From positions 1-64,000 of the forward strand of contig NTJI01000005.1 of NCBI GenBank assembly GCA_002307375.1: a stretch of DNA of 64,000 bases. The letters are read 5' to 3'. Each line of letters starts with the position of its first letter. Position 1 is the stretch's first letter. Below, piece after piece: positions 32,068 to 40,737 of the stretch. Position numbers and translations under genes: made by a program. The stretch is from Lysobacteraceae bacterium NML93-0399. GTDB lineage: Bacteria; Pseudomonadota; Gammaproteobacteria; Xanthomonadales; Xanthomonadaceae. Under the pieces are notes generated by a model. It saw only the letters and a program-made list of their open reading frames with translations. It ran no database searches and had not been told where the DNA came from.

Positions 32068-32775
32068 ATGAACAAGATCCTCATTCCTGCCGCCGTTGCG
32101 GCCGCGCTGTGCGCACCGACCGCCTTCGCCCAGAGCATGGGCGACACCTATCGCCCCGACCTGCAGGTAGGTCAGGGCAATGCCTTCATCGCCGGCAACG
32201 TCGGCCGCACCGACGGCGGCACCGCCGGGCGCTTCGGCACCGGCGATTTCAACGTTTTCGAAAGCCGCGACGGTCGCAAGACCGGCTACGGCCTGGTTGC
32301 CGGCTACCGCTGGAAGGTCGCCCCGAGCTTCGGCATCGGCCTGGAAGGCGGCTACACGGACCTGGGCAACATCGAGGTGCGCAACATCACCAACAGCGAC
32401 GACATCAACCAGCGCCGCGACACCAACGCACTGCGCGGCTGGCAGGTCGGCGGCAACGCGCGCTGGCATGTGACGCCGGCCTGGTACGTCAGCGGCCGCG
32501 GTGGTTTCTTCCGCGCCTCGGACAACAACATCGACTACTACAACTCTGTCGGCCAGGACCTCGGCCTGGAAAGCGGTGGCAGCAGCGGGCGCAACAGCTG
32601 GTACGCCGGTGTCGGCACCGGCTGGAACGCGACCGAGAACTTCAGCATCGGCCTGCATTACGACTACTACCGCGCCAAGTCGGGCGACGTGCGTGATCCG
32701 GTGAGCGGCGTCGAATTCGACGGTCCCAAGCGCTCGACCGCACTGCTCGGCCTGACCGCCGAATACGCGTTCTGA
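32068..32775 (+). CDS. Outer-membrane beta-barrel protein (OmpW/OmpA-barrel type)
   Basis: A 235-aa exported protein. Signal peptide MNKILIPAAVAAALCAPTAF then AQS. The mature part alternates short strands with aromatic residues and closes with A-E-Y-A-F, the C-terminal Phe recognised by the BAM machinery; the length suits an eight-stranded barrel. It resembles the Ax21/OmpX-like surface barrels of xanthomonads, but I cannot say which. GAAGGAT lies upstream of ATG 32068. A clear terminator follows, so it is a single-gene unit. Confidence 0.82.
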   Translation: MNKILIPAAVAAALCAPTAFAQSMGDTYRPDLQVGQGNAFIAGNVGRTDGGTAGRFGTGDFNVFESRDGRKTGYGLVAGYRWKVAPSFGIGLEGGYTDLGNIEVRNITNSDDINQRRDTNALRGWQVGGNARWHVTPAWYVSGRGGFFRASDNNIDYYNSVGQDLGLESGGSSGRNSWYAGVGTGWNATENFSIGLHYDYYRAKSGDVRDPVSGVEFDGPKRSTALLGLTAEYAF

Positions 32776-32804
32776 TCGACGCACAGCGACACGAGACGCA
32801 CCGC

Positions 32805-32836
32805 GAACGGGCGCCCACGGCGCCCGTTCTTTTTCG
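32805..32836 (+). terminator. Terminator of the outer-membrane protein gene
   Basis: GAACGGGCGCC pairs with GGCGCCCGTTC around a 3-nt loop, followed by TTTTT, 30 bp after the stop codon. Confidence 0.92.
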
Positions 32837-32875
32837 TGTGGCGCGCGCTTGCGCACGCTCGACACTCTTGCCTCG

Positions 32876-32946
32876 TGTAGGAGCGCGCTTGCGCGCGATG
32901 GGGCTGTGTCGGGAACGCTTCATCGCGCGCGAGCGCGCTCCTACAG
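32876..32946 (+). repeat. REP pair after the outer-membrane protein gene
   Basis: The two inverted arms match those of the dinB array exactly in the core; the inter-arm sequence is related (GATGGGGCTGTGTCGGGAAC). Present as one copy only. Confidence 0.9.
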
Positions 32947-33043
32947 GTAGGTCGTGTGCATTGGGACAGCGTTATCCGGCTGCAGCCGTTATGTCCGTTC
33001 GGCGAAGCTCCTCCGCGCGCCGGACCGGCGGTTGTGTCCGCTC

Positions 33044-34693
33044 TCAGTCCGCCCTGGCCGGCTGCCGTGCGGCTGCCCGGGTCACGCGATCGGCATCGCG
33101 CTCGAGCGCGGGATAGCGTGCGAACAGCGACAGCACGACGCCGTTGGACCAGCCGAATCCGTCCTGCAGGGAATATTCGCCACCGCCGCCGCCTTGCAGC
33201 GCGCCGTCGCCGTCGTACTTCTCGACCAGCTTGTGTTCGCGTGCGAACAGCGTGGCGACGTTGCCGGTGAACCGCGCCGCAATTTCGCGTGCCAGCGCGT
33301 CTTCGCCGTGGCGCTGGAGGCCGTCGACCGCGACCCCTTGCAGTGGCGCCCAGACGTTGGGAGCGTCCCACTGCTGGCCGCTGTTGACGGGCGTGGTCAG
33401 CAGGCCACCGGGCGCAAGCAGTTCGCGTCGGGCGATGCGCGCGGTGGCCTGCGCGCGCTCCTGGGTCGCGATGCCGGCATACAGCGGGAACAGCGCCGCA
33501 GCAGTGATTCCCGCCCGCGGTGCGCGGCGTTCGAGGTCGTAATCGGTGTAATACCCATCCTGGTGCCAGAGGTGGGTTTCGAGCGCCCGGCGCCGCGCGT
33601 CGGCGAGGGCGGTGTAGTGCGACGCGCACGCCGCGTCACCCGATTCTCGACAGGCGGTGGCGATCGTCGCTTCGAGACGATGCAGCAGGCTGTTGAGATC
33701 GACCGGCACGATGGCCGTGGTGCGGATCGTCTCCAGGCGCATCGGATCGTCCAGCCAGCGGCTCGAATAATCCCAGCCGCTTTCGGCGCCGGCGCGCAGG
33801 TCGCGCCAGACCTGCGCATGTGGACGGCGCCCGGCCTCGGCGGTTTCGCGGTCCTGCATGAACGATTCGGGCCGGGGCACGTCGCGGTCGTCCCAGTAGC
33901 GGTTGAGCAGGCTGCCGTCGTGCAGCCGCACGGCGCGCCGGAATGCCTCACCGGGCGCGAGCGCGTCGGCGCCGTCCATCCAGAACGCGTGTTCGCGCCG
34001 CAACTGCGGCAGATAGCGCACCGCCACAGCAGGGTCGTCGCGCGCCTCGAGCATCACCATGTGCGAGAAGAACGGCGGCTGCGAGCGGCTGAGGTAGTAG
34101 CTGCGATTGCCGTTTGGAATGTGGCCCCAGGTGTCGATCAGGTGGGCGAAGTTGTCGAGCATCTGCCGCGACAGCTCGGCCTCACCGCTTTCGACCAGGC
34201 CGCGCATCGTGAAGTAGGAATCCCAGTAGTAGATCTCGCGGAAGCGCCCGCCCGGCACCACGTAAGGCTGCGGCAGCGGTAGCAGGCTGTCGTGCGCTGC
34301 AGGCGTGGGGCTGGTGCGCGTGAGCTGCGGCCACAGCGCGTCGATGTGGGCGCGTAGCGTGTCGTGCCGCTCGACCTGCGTCTGCGGTCCGGACGGCGGC
34401 ATCGCGAAATGCGCATCGACGAAGCGACGCAGGTCGAAGCCGGGCTGCGCTCGCTGCGCGGCGAACGCGGCTTCGATCGCCGCAGGCGGGCTGCGTGGGA
34501 CGGCATCGGCAAAGAGTTTCTGGTCTTCGAACAACCACGCGGCCTGCACGGCTTCGAAGGTCTGCGGCCAGGCCACGTCGGGTGTGGGCGGTGTCTGTGA
34601 ATCGGCGCCCTTCGTGACGGGCGTCGAGGCGCAGCTGGTGGCGAGCAGGACGGCCAGCAGGCCGCCGATGGCGGAACGCGGGAACGGTGACAT
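33044..34693 (-). CDS. treA: Periplasmic trehalase
   Basis: A 549-aa glycoside hydrolase family 37 trehalase, splitting trehalose into two glucose. Trehalase signature 1 is P-G-G-R-F-R-E-I-Y-Y-W-D-S-Y (147-160); signature 2 is Q-W-D-A-P-N-V-W-A-P; the C-terminal G-G-G-G-E-Y-S-L-Q-D-G-F-G-W-S-N-G is also typical. The N-terminus (A-V-L-L-A-T-S-C, Cys 21) could be a lipoprotein signal, so it may be anchored facing the periplasm. It follows the TonB receptor gene by 119 bp, with a strong hairpin between, as one likely transport-and-degradation unit. Confidence 0.93.
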   Translation of the reverse strand: MSPFPRSAIGGLLAVLLATSCASTPVTKGADSQTPPTPDVAWPQTFEAVQAAWLFEDQKLFADAVPRSPPAAIEAAFAAQRAQPGFDLRRFVDAHFAMPPSGPQTQVERHDTLRAHIDALWPQLTRTSPTPAAHDSLLPLPQPYVVPGGRFREIYYWDSYFTMRGLVESGEAELSRQMLDNFAHLIDTWGHIPNGNRSYYLSRSQPPFFSHMVMLEARDDPAVAVRYLPQLRREHAFWMDGADALAPGEAFRRAVRLHDGSLLNRYWDDRDVPRPESFMQDRETAEAGRRPHAQVWRDLRAGAESGWDYSSRWLDDPMRLETIRTTAIVPVDLNSLLHRLEATIATACRESGDAACASHYTALADARRRALETHLWHQDGYYTDYDLERRAPRAGITAAALFPLYAGIATQERAQATARIARRELLAPGGLLTTPVNSGQQWDAPNVWAPLQGVAVDGLQRHGEDALAREIAARFTGNVATLFAREHKLVEKYDGDGALQGGGGGEYSLQDGFGWSNGVVLSLFARYPALERDADRVTRAAARQPARAD

Positions 34694-34763
34694 CGGCTTC
34701 GACTCCCGACGGGACGGTCGGGCCGAGTCTGGCAGTGGCCGGTGAAGAGGCCGTCCGCAGGTG

Positions 34764-34796
34764 GCGCCGCGCGACCCGTGACGGGCCGCGCGGCGC
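34764..34796 (-). other. Strong hairpin between TonB receptor and trehalase genes
   Basis: Ten-bp arms GCGCCGCGCG and CGCGCGGCGC enclose a CCCG/CGGG inner stem with a 3-nt loop. In the leftward transcript the one odd pair is a G-U wobble, giving a 15-bp stem; in the other strand it would be A-C. No T-run follows, so it is more likely an RNA-stability or expression-ratio element than a terminator. Confidence 0.7.
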
Positions 34797-34812
34797 AGGA
34801 CGCTGCCGCCGG

Positions 34813-37509
34813 TCAGAGCCGGAAGCGGATGCCCAGCATCCAGGTGCGCTCGGGTGAGGCGCGGTCGCGCAGGAACTCGGGGCTGCCGAAGTAGTTGTGG
34901 GTCTTGCTGCCCAGCAGGTTGGTCGCCTCCATGAACACGGTGATGTTCTCGTCCATGGCGTAGTTGAGCGCGAGGTCGACGAATTCTTCCGGCCCGTGGA
35001 AGACCTCCGAGGGCTGGTCGCCCGAGGCACTGAAGCTCACCGCGTAGTCGTCGCGCCAGTTGTAGGCCAGGCGCGCGGAGAAGGCTTCGTACTCGTACAT
35101 CAGCACCGCATTCCAGGCGCGACGCGAGACGTTCGCCAGTGGCTGCATCACCCCGTCGGGCGATTCGGCCTCCGCATCGATCCACGTCGCGTTCAACTGC
35201 GTGCCCAGGCCCGACAGCGCGCCGGGCAGGAAGTCGTAGAACTGCGTATAGCCGACCTCCACCCCGCGCAGCGTGCCGCTGCCGGTATTGCGCGGCCGGG
35301 TGATCTGGTAGGTCGTGCCGTCGATGACTTCGTCTTCGGCGTAGATCTGCACGTAGCCGTCGACGTCGCGGTGGAAGGCGGCCAGCGACAGCAGCGCGTT
35401 GTCCTGGAAATACCACTCCAGCGATGCGTCGAAGTTCTTCGACTCCACCGGCGCCAGATCCGGATTGCCGCCGCTGCCGCGCGCGGGCAGGGTGTCGGTG
35501 GATTCGAACAGCGCCAGCTGCGGATTGAGGTCGGCGAAGTGCGGCAGGGTGACCGACTGGCTGTGCGACAAACGCAGCATCAGGTCTTCGCGCAGCGAGA
35601 TGTTCGCGCTGAAGCTCGGCAGCCATTCGTTGCGCGCGCGGGTGTTGCGCACCGGGGTCTCGACGCCGTCGATGATCGAGGTGCCGTTGAGTTCGCTGTC
35701 CAGCCGCACGTGTCGCACGCCCACGCGGCCGTCGACCGGAATCGCGCCGAGGGTGAAGCCGTAGTTGGCCTGCAGGTAGGCGGCGTCGTTGTCTTCGCGG
35801 TTGTCGAAGAACACCGCCGGGTTCGCCTCGGGGCGATCGGGCGAGTGCCCCATCGCCTGACGCAGCGCCGCGGTGTTGCCGAGCAGGAAGTCGCGGTTCG
35901 CACCGACCCAGCGGTGGACGCCGACGTCGCGGTCGCCGTCGAGGATGTTGCCGGGCGTGAGCCGCGACAGGCCGGGAATGTCCGACATCAAGATCGGCGC
36001 GCCACTGATGTTGTCGCGCGCGCCCGGATCGCCGCCGACGTTGGACGCCTGGCGGCGCGCCAGACGCACGCCGGCATCGAGCGAACTGACGATGCCGCTG
36101 TCGAAGGCGAAGTTCGCATCGGCCCGCCACGACCACTCGTCGCCTTCCTGCCGGCTCCAGCTGTCGTAGTACTGGCTCAGCCGGTAGGCCGACGGGTCGG
36201 TGACGTCATACGGCGTGCCGTCGGCGTTCGTCGCCGTGGTGCGCGGCACGCCGCTGCTGCTGTCGACGGTGAGCCGCGGCACGTTGGTCATGATGTCGAG
36301 CACCATCGAGCGGTTGTCCGATTCACTGTAGGTGTAGGCCAGTTCCGTCGACAGCTTCAGCCGCTCACCTTTCCAGCTGCCGCCGATGGCGGCCTGCCAG
36401 GTGTCGGAACTGTTGTCGTGGGCCTGGGTGCTCGACAGCACGTCGCTGCCCTGCAGTTCGATGCGCTGGAGGATGTCGTTGCCCGGCTGCGTGGACAGTG
36501 CATCGGTATTCTCCGGCGACAGCGATCCGGGGAAGGGCATCCAGTAGTTCACCCGAGGGCGGTTGCGGTAGCCGACGTAGAAGCCGTCGGCCCACAGTTC
36601 GGTGTTGTCGCTGGGCGCCCACTGGAAGGCGACATTGGCGGCCTTGCGCCGGCGAAACCCCTGCGCCTGCAGGTTGCCGGCGTTGTAGGGCACGAGGATC
36701 TGCCGCGACGGGTCGAGCGGGTCGTCGACGCGGTCGTAGGTGCCATGGAAGGTGTTGGATTCCAGATACGGGGTTTCCTGATACGACACCGCGCCCAGCA
36801 CGCCCATGCGGCCGACGCCTGTTTCCCACTGCGTGGCGCCGGTCAGGCTGCCGTTGGTCGCGGTTTCGCGGGCCTGGTCGGCGTACAGCGAGGACACGCT
36901 GCCGGCGACGGTCGTGTCGGCTTCGAAATCGAAGGGGCGGCGCAGGCGGATGTCGACCGCGCCGGCGATGCCGCCCTCGATCTGTTCGGCGCCACTGGTC
37001 TTGTAGACGTCGACCTGCTGCAGCTGGTCGGCGGGAATGTCGGCCAGCGCGACGCCGCGCCCCGTGGTGGTGAAGATGTTGCGGCCGTTGAGCGTGGTGA
37101 CCACGTTCGGCAGGCCACGCACCAGCACCGTGCCCACTTCCGCGCCGCCACGCGCGACCTGCACGCCGGTGATGCGCTGCATTGCCGCCGCGACGCTGTT
37201 GTCGGGCAGCTTGCCGATGTCCTCGGCAACGATCGAATCGGTGATCTGCGGCGATGCGCGCTTGGCGTCGAGTGCGCCGGCGACGCTGGCACGGACGCCG
37301 CGCACCTGCACCGAATCGAGCGTGCCCACGTCCGCATCGGCTGCGTCCGCGGTCGCAGGCGAGGGGGCCGGTGCGCAGTCTTCGGCCGGCGTGTCCGGGT
37401 CGCAGACCGGCGCGCGCTGCTGGGCGAAGACCGGAGTGGCAAGGATGGCGATGCTCAGCGTGGCGAGCGCCAGGCGTCGCGGACGCTGGATCGGAAATGC
37501 GGACGTCAT
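34813..37509 (-). CDS. TonB-dependent receptor, probably for trehalose
   Basis: An 898-aa outer-membrane receptor of the TIGR01782-like group common in Xanthomonas and Caulobacter. Signal peptide to about A-T-P-V-F-A-Q, TonB-box-like T-L-D-S-V-Q-V-R-G (about 63-71), plug with S-I-V-A-E-D-I-G-K-L-P-D-N-S-V-A and V-L-V-R-G-L-P-N-V-V-T-T-L-N-G-R, then a 22-stranded barrel closing with M-L-G-I-R-F-R-L. TIGR01782 receptors take up carbohydrates; the trehalase gene downstream suggests trehalose or a related disaccharide. This is an inference from context. Confidence 0.9.
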   Translation of the reverse strand: MTSAFPIQRPRRLALATLSIAILATPVFAQQRAPVCDPDTPAEDCAPAPSPATADAADADVGTLDSVQVRGVRASVAGALDAKRASPQITDSIVAEDIGKLPDNSVAAAMQRITGVQVARGGAEVGTVLVRGLPNVVTTLNGRNIFTTTGRGVALADIPADQLQQVDVYKTSGAEQIEGGIAGAVDIRLRRPFDFEADTTVAGSVSSLYADQARETATNGSLTGATQWETGVGRMGVLGAVSYQETPYLESNTFHGTYDRVDDPLDPSRQILVPYNAGNLQAQGFRRRKAANVAFQWAPSDNTELWADGFYVGYRNRPRVNYWMPFPGSLSPENTDALSTQPGNDILQRIELQGSDVLSSTQAHDNSSDTWQAAIGGSWKGERLKLSTELAYTYSESDNRSMVLDIMTNVPRLTVDSSSGVPRTTATNADGTPYDVTDPSAYRLSQYYDSWSRQEGDEWSWRADANFAFDSGIVSSLDAGVRLARRQASNVGGDPGARDNISGAPILMSDIPGLSRLTPGNILDGDRDVGVHRWVGANRDFLLGNTAALRQAMGHSPDRPEANPAVFFDNREDNDAAYLQANYGFTLGAIPVDGRVGVRHVRLDSELNGTSIIDGVETPVRNTRARNEWLPSFSANISLREDLMLRLSHSQSVTLPHFADLNPQLALFESTDTLPARGSGGNPDLAPVESKNFDASLEWYFQDNALLSLAAFHRDVDGYVQIYAEDEVIDGTTYQITRPRNTGSGTLRGVEVGYTQFYDFLPGALSGLGTQLNATWIDAEAESPDGVMQPLANVSRRAWNAVLMYEYEAFSARLAYNWRDDYAVSFSASGDQPSEVFHGPEEFVDLALNYAMDENITVFMEATNLLGSKTHNYFGSPEFLRDRASPERTWMLGIRFRL

Positions 37510-37854
37510 GGTGGGGCGTAATCCTTGTGTGGGGGAATGTCGACACGAAGCCGGGACATCCGCTCACAGGACTGCGCAGCATGCGCCGCGCATCGCGCAT
37601 CCGCCGACGTCCTGGCGGCGGAGCCACCTTGTCCTCGATCGCGCCCATTCAGGCGCGGCCGCGGATTAGAGCAGCGCAAACCTTAGCGTTGCGTTGTGAT
37701 GATGTAAGCGCGGTGTCGAAACCGGGGCGAATGCATGCGCTTTCACCCAATCATGCAAAGCGCGCTGTTCCAGGTGAGAGCAGCGGCCGGGATTCACGGG
37801 CGGGCGACGACATCCACGCGAGCGTGGCGGCCCCCCTTGAGCGATGGAGCAGTC
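37510..37854. other. Divergent intergenic region with possible operator
   Basis: 345 bp between the TonB receptor (leftward) and SDR (rightward) genes. It holds a possible leftward -10 (TCTAAT, 37665-37670) and a LacI-like palindrome at 37711-37724. The long distance to the receptor start leaves room for a leader of about 150 nt. No small gene was found. Confidence 0.5.
37711..37724. promoter_or_regulatory. LacI-like palindrome upstream of the trehalose locus
   Basis: CGGTGTCGAAACCG is a palindrome with a central CG and a single mismatched pair, the general form of LacI/GalR-family operators. No LacI-type gene lies in the window. Confidence 0.35.
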
Positions 37855-38694
37855 ATGAACCAGCCCGCACAGCAGCAGAAGGTCCCCGGCGTGGAGCGGA
37901 AGCTCGACCCGCCCGCCGACCACGGCGAGGACAGCTACCGCGGCAGCGGCAGACTCGAGGGCAAGGCGGCGATCATCACCGGCGGCGACAGCGGCATCGG
38001 CCGCGCCGTGGCACTGGCGTATGCGCGCGAGGGCGCCGATGTTCTGGTGAGCTATCTGAGCGAGGATGAGGATGCGCGCGAGACGCAGCGTCTGGTCGAG
38101 GACGCCGGCCGTCGCTGCGAACTCGTGCCCGGCGACATCGCCGATCCTGCGCATTGCCGCGCGATCGTGCAGAAGGCCGTCGACACGTTCGGCCGGCTCG
38201 ACATCCTCGTCAACAACGCCGCCTACCAGATGAGCTACGAATCGCTCGACGAAATTCCCGACGACAAGTGGGACTACACCTTCCAGGTCAATGTCACCGC
38301 GATGTTCCACCTGTGCAAGGCCGCCGTGCCGCACATGAAGCCGGGTGCTTCGATCATCAACACCAGTTCGATCAATTCCGACAAGCCCAACCCGACGCTG
38401 CTGCCGTATGCGACGACCAAGGGCGCGATCGCCAACTTCACCGCGGGCCTGGCGCAATTGCTCGGCGAGAAGGGCATCCGCGTCAACTCGGTCGCGCCCG
38501 GTCCGATCTGGACGCCGCTGATCCCGTCGACCCTGCCGCCGGACGCGGTCGAGTCGTTCGGTGACCAGACGCCGCTCAAGCGTCCGGGACAGCCGGCCGA
38601 ATGCGCGCCGATCTACGTGCTGCTCGCGTCCGACGAAGGCAGCTACATGACCGCAGGCCGTTACGCGGTCACGGGCGGCATGCCGATCCTGTAG
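37855..38694 (+). CDS. SDR-family oxidoreductase (YghA/general stress 39-like)
   Basis: A 279-aa short-chain dehydrogenase. The N-terminal 45 residues (P-G-V-E-R-K-L-D-P-P-A-D-H-G-E-D) are the extension typical of the YghA/YdaD stress group. The cofactor loop is T-G-G-D-S-G-I-G-R-A; N-N-A follows; the catalytic Ser-Tyr-Lys lies in N-T-S-S-I-N and Y-A-T-T-K-G. Probably NADP-dependent aldehyde or ketone reduction in stress. Start ATG 37855 (MNQPAQQQKVPGVERK) with GGAG upstream. A CsbD stress gene follows 96 bp on. Confidence 0.92.
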   Translation: MNQPAQQQKVPGVERKLDPPADHGEDSYRGSGRLEGKAAIITGGDSGIGRAVALAYAREGADVLVSYLSEDEDARETQRLVEDAGRRCELVPGDIADPAHCRAIVQKAVDTFGRLDILVNNAAYQMSYESLDEIPDDKWDYTFQVNVTAMFHLCKAAVPHMKPGASIINTSSINSDKPNPTLLPYATTKGAIANFTAGLAQLLGEKGIRVNSVAPGPIWTPLIPSTLPPDAVESFGDQTPLKRPGQPAECAPIYVLLASDEGSYMTAGRYAVTGGMPIL

Positions 38695-38790
38695 CGCTGG
38701 TGACCGCGCCCGGGTTTCTTCACCGCCCCGTGGCGCGGCACGGCGCATATCCCTGCTCACCCTGCAATCGGGCAGGCGGGAGTGACGACG

Positions 38791-38970
38791 ATGGTGGACA
38801 AGAACCGTAGCGAAGGCGCCAAGAACCAGGTCAAGGGCACCGCGAAGGAAGTCGCCGGCAAGTTGACCGGCAACACCTCCAAGGAAATGGCCGGCAAGGC
38901 GCAGAAGACCGCCGGCAAGGCGCAGAGTGCAGTCGGCAAGGCCAACGACGACGCCCGCAAGGGCCGTTGA
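38791..38970 (+). CDS. CsbD-family stress protein
   Basis: A 59-aa Lys/Ala-rich helical protein. M-V-D-K-N-R-S-E-G-A-K-N-Q-V-K-G and the repeated A-G-K-A-Q motif are the CsbD signature; family members are induced by the general stress response. GGCGGGAG stands 8 bp before ATG 38791, which favours it over the GTG nine bases earlier. A clean terminator follows. Co-location with the SDR suggests a shared stress regulon. Confidence 0.92.
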   Translation: MVDKNRSEGAKNQVKGTAKEVAGKLTGNTSKEMAGKAQKTAGKAQSAVGKANDDARKGR

Positions 38971-38984
38971 CCGGCACGAAATGC

Positions 38985-39012
38985 AAAAGGGCGGCTTCGG
39001 CCGCCCTTTTTC
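38985..39012 (+). terminator. Terminator of the CsbD gene
   Basis: AAAAGGGCGGC, loop TTCG, GCCGCCCTTTTT: an 11-bp stem with a UUCG tetraloop and T-run, 15 bp after the stop codon. The A-run before it could let it also end leftward transcripts. Confidence 0.93.
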
Positions 39013-39061
39013 GTTGCCGGGCATCGTGCGGTGCCGCCGCCGCAGGGGCAGCAATGGGGCA

Positions 39062-39322
39062 TCAGGGTGCGGTCAGGCGCTCCAGCATCTCGAGCCGGCC
39101 CAGCGCATCGAGACGCGAGCGGCCGCACATGTCGGGCGCGGGCGCCAGCGAAGCACAGAACGCCGGCCGTTCCGGACGGCCGAACAGCCGGCAGCGCAGA
39201 TGCTCGTCGAGTTGCACGCAGGCCACGCCCGCCGGCTTGCCGTGGGGCATGCCGGGAATGGCGGACGTGATCGACGGCGCGATGCAACAGGCCGCGCAGT
39301 GGTCGCGGCACGGGTGGCTCAT
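39062..39322 (-). CDS. YkgJ-family cysteine cluster protein
   Basis: An 86-aa protein of the YkgJ (CxxCxxCC zinc/iron cluster) family. Eight or more cysteines include C5, C9, C12 and C13 (C-R-D-H-C-A-A-C-C), C35, C44, C56 and C66 (C-V-Q-L; R-C-R-L-F-G-R-P-E-R-P; M-C-G). They likely hold a metal centre; the role is unknown. Its ATG overlaps the stop of the upstream membrane-protein gene (ATGA). Confidence 0.87.
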   Translation of the reverse strand: MSHPCRDHCAACCIAPSITSAIPGMPHGKPAGVACVQLDEHLRCRLFGRPERPAFCASLAPAPDMCGRSRLDALGRLEMLERLTAP

Positions 39323-39651
39323 CGGCGGCGCACGATCGCGACCGCCAGCAGGATCAACGCAGTGGCATGCAGCAGACCGAGCACCCCGCTGAGGACCGCC
39401 ATTGCCAGCCCCAGTGTTTCGAGGTCCATCCCCGCACTGCGCGCGGACACCTGCAGCAGCGGAAAGCCCACGACCGACAGCAGGATCGCGAGCAGGAACA
39501 CGCCGAACCCGCACAGGCCGAATATGCGCGATGCCCGCGGCACCTCGCGGCGCGTCGCCACCAGCAGCAGCGCCACCACGAGCGCGATCAGCACGGGCAC
39601 CGTGCCCAACAGCTGGCTTCCGATCAACGCCAGAACGTCTTGAGCGTGCAT
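39319..39651 (-). CDS. Small integral membrane protein
   Basis: A 110-aa protein with three clear hydrophobic helices (L-L-G-T-V-P-V-L-I-A-L-V-V-A-L-L-L-V; F-G-V-F-L-L-A-I-L-L-S-V-V-G; A-L-I-L-L-A-V-A-I-V). No family was recognised. ATG 39651 (MHAQDVLALIGSQLL) lies 8 bp after the aroE stop, and the gene overlaps the YkgJ gene, so aroE, this gene and YkgJ probably form one unit. Confidence 0.7.
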   Translation of the reverse strand: MHAQDVLALIGSQLLGTVPVLIALVVALLLVATRREVPRASRIFGLCGFGVFLLAILLSVVGFPLLQVSARSAGMDLETLGLAMAVLSGVLGLLHATALILLAVAIVRRR

Positions 39652-39659
39652 GTCGGTCC

Positions 39660-40505
39660 TCAGTCGGCGGTGAACAGGGAGGCATCGCGCGCGCGCAGTG
39701 CCTCGAAGACCGGCGCGGTCTGCGGCCGGACGTCGTGCCAGAGTTCGAAACTCTCGGCCGCCTGTTCGACCAGCATGCCCAGGCCGTCGATCGCGTCGCG
39801 ACATTCGTGCGCGCGCGCCCAGGCCAGGAACGGCACGGCGGCCTCGCCGTAGCTCAGGTCGACGGCGGCGGTGCGCATGCCCACCAGCGACCGCGGCAGC
39901 GACGGAAACGCGCCCCCGCGACCGGCCGAGGTCGAATTGACGATCAGTTCGAACTCGCCCAGTTCGCCGAGCTGTTCCAGATAGCGCGGATGCACGCGGC
40001 CCGGTTCGCCCAGGGCATCGGCGAGCGCATCGGCACGCGCGGGCGTGCGGTTGACGACGAACAGCTCGGTGATGCCGGCTTCCAGCAGTGCCGGCGCGAC
40101 ACCGCGCGCTGCGCCGCCCGCGCCGATCAGCAGCGTGCGGCGTCCGCGCAGGTCCAGGCCGTGGCGCTCGGTGAGATCGCGGACCAGGCCGGCGCCGTCG
40201 GTGTTGTCGCCGTGCCAGGCCTCGCCCTGTCGCACCAGCGTGTTCACCGCGCCGGCGCGCTCGGCGCGCGCGCTGCGTGTGGACGCGAGCGCGTGCGCCT
40301 GTTCCTTGAGCGGCAGGGTCACGTTCGCGCCCGTGCCGCCGGCATCGGCGAAGGCGGCCAGCGCATCGGCGAAGGTGTCGGGCGCCGCGTCGATGGCGGT
40401 GTAGTGCACGTCGATTCCGGTCTGCGCACCGAAGGCGGCATGGATACGCGGAGAGAGCGAATGCGCGACCGGGTGGCCGAACACGGCATGGAGGGTGGAC
40501 GACAT
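39660..40505 (-). CDS. aroE: Shikimate dehydrogenase (NADP+)
   Basis: A 281-aa enzyme that reduces 3-dehydroshikimate to shikimate in the aromatic pathway. Family marks: [16 protein letters not shown] with the catalytic Lys, G-D-N-T-D-G-A-G with the catalytic Asp, and the NADP loop G-A-G-G-A-A-R-G-V. Chorismate made by this route is the substrate of the XanB2-type enzyme encoded 5 kb downstream, though aroE itself is a housekeeping gene. Confidence 0.95.
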   Translation of the reverse strand: MSSTLHAVFGHPVAHSLSPRIHAAFGAQTGIDVHYTAIDAAPDTFADALAAFADAGGTGANVTLPLKEQAHALASTRSARAERAGAVNTLVRQGEAWHGDNTDGAGLVRDLTERHGLDLRGRRTLLIGAGGAARGVAPALLEAGITELFVVNRTPARADALADALGEPGRVHPRYLEQLGELGEFELIVNSTSAGRGGAFPSLPRSLVGMRTAAVDLSYGEAAVPFLAWARAHECRDAIDGLGMLVEQAAESFELWHDVRPQTAPVFEALRARDASLFTAD

Positions 40506-40737
40506 GGCACACCTGGGCGAAGCACGCCGGATCGGCGCGGCGCCAGTCTAGCGATGAATGCGCGCATGTCCGGTGCACGCCTGCACGCGGCACGCGCCAG
40601 ATCCGGCAAAACCGTATACAAGGGCAGAAGGCCGGCCGTGCGAGGGGGCGCCGCGCCGGTGGAGGACGTCGACGCGCTCGGCTGGCCGACCGCGTCGTCG
40701 GGATCTGGCCGGTTCCATCCACGAGGGAGACATCCGC

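Noticed and set aside
33044-36136. A 1030-codon frame extending trehalase upstream
   Set aside because: The extension is an antisense-like Arg/Gly-rich reading of the TonB receptor gene; trehalase has its own start and signal at 34693.
34897-37521. An 874-codon rightward open frame opposite the TonB receptor
   Set aside because: Composition (Arg/His/Gly/Val) and lack of any domain mark it as a GC-rich shadow; similar long shadows lie opposite dinG, acs and the histidine kinase.
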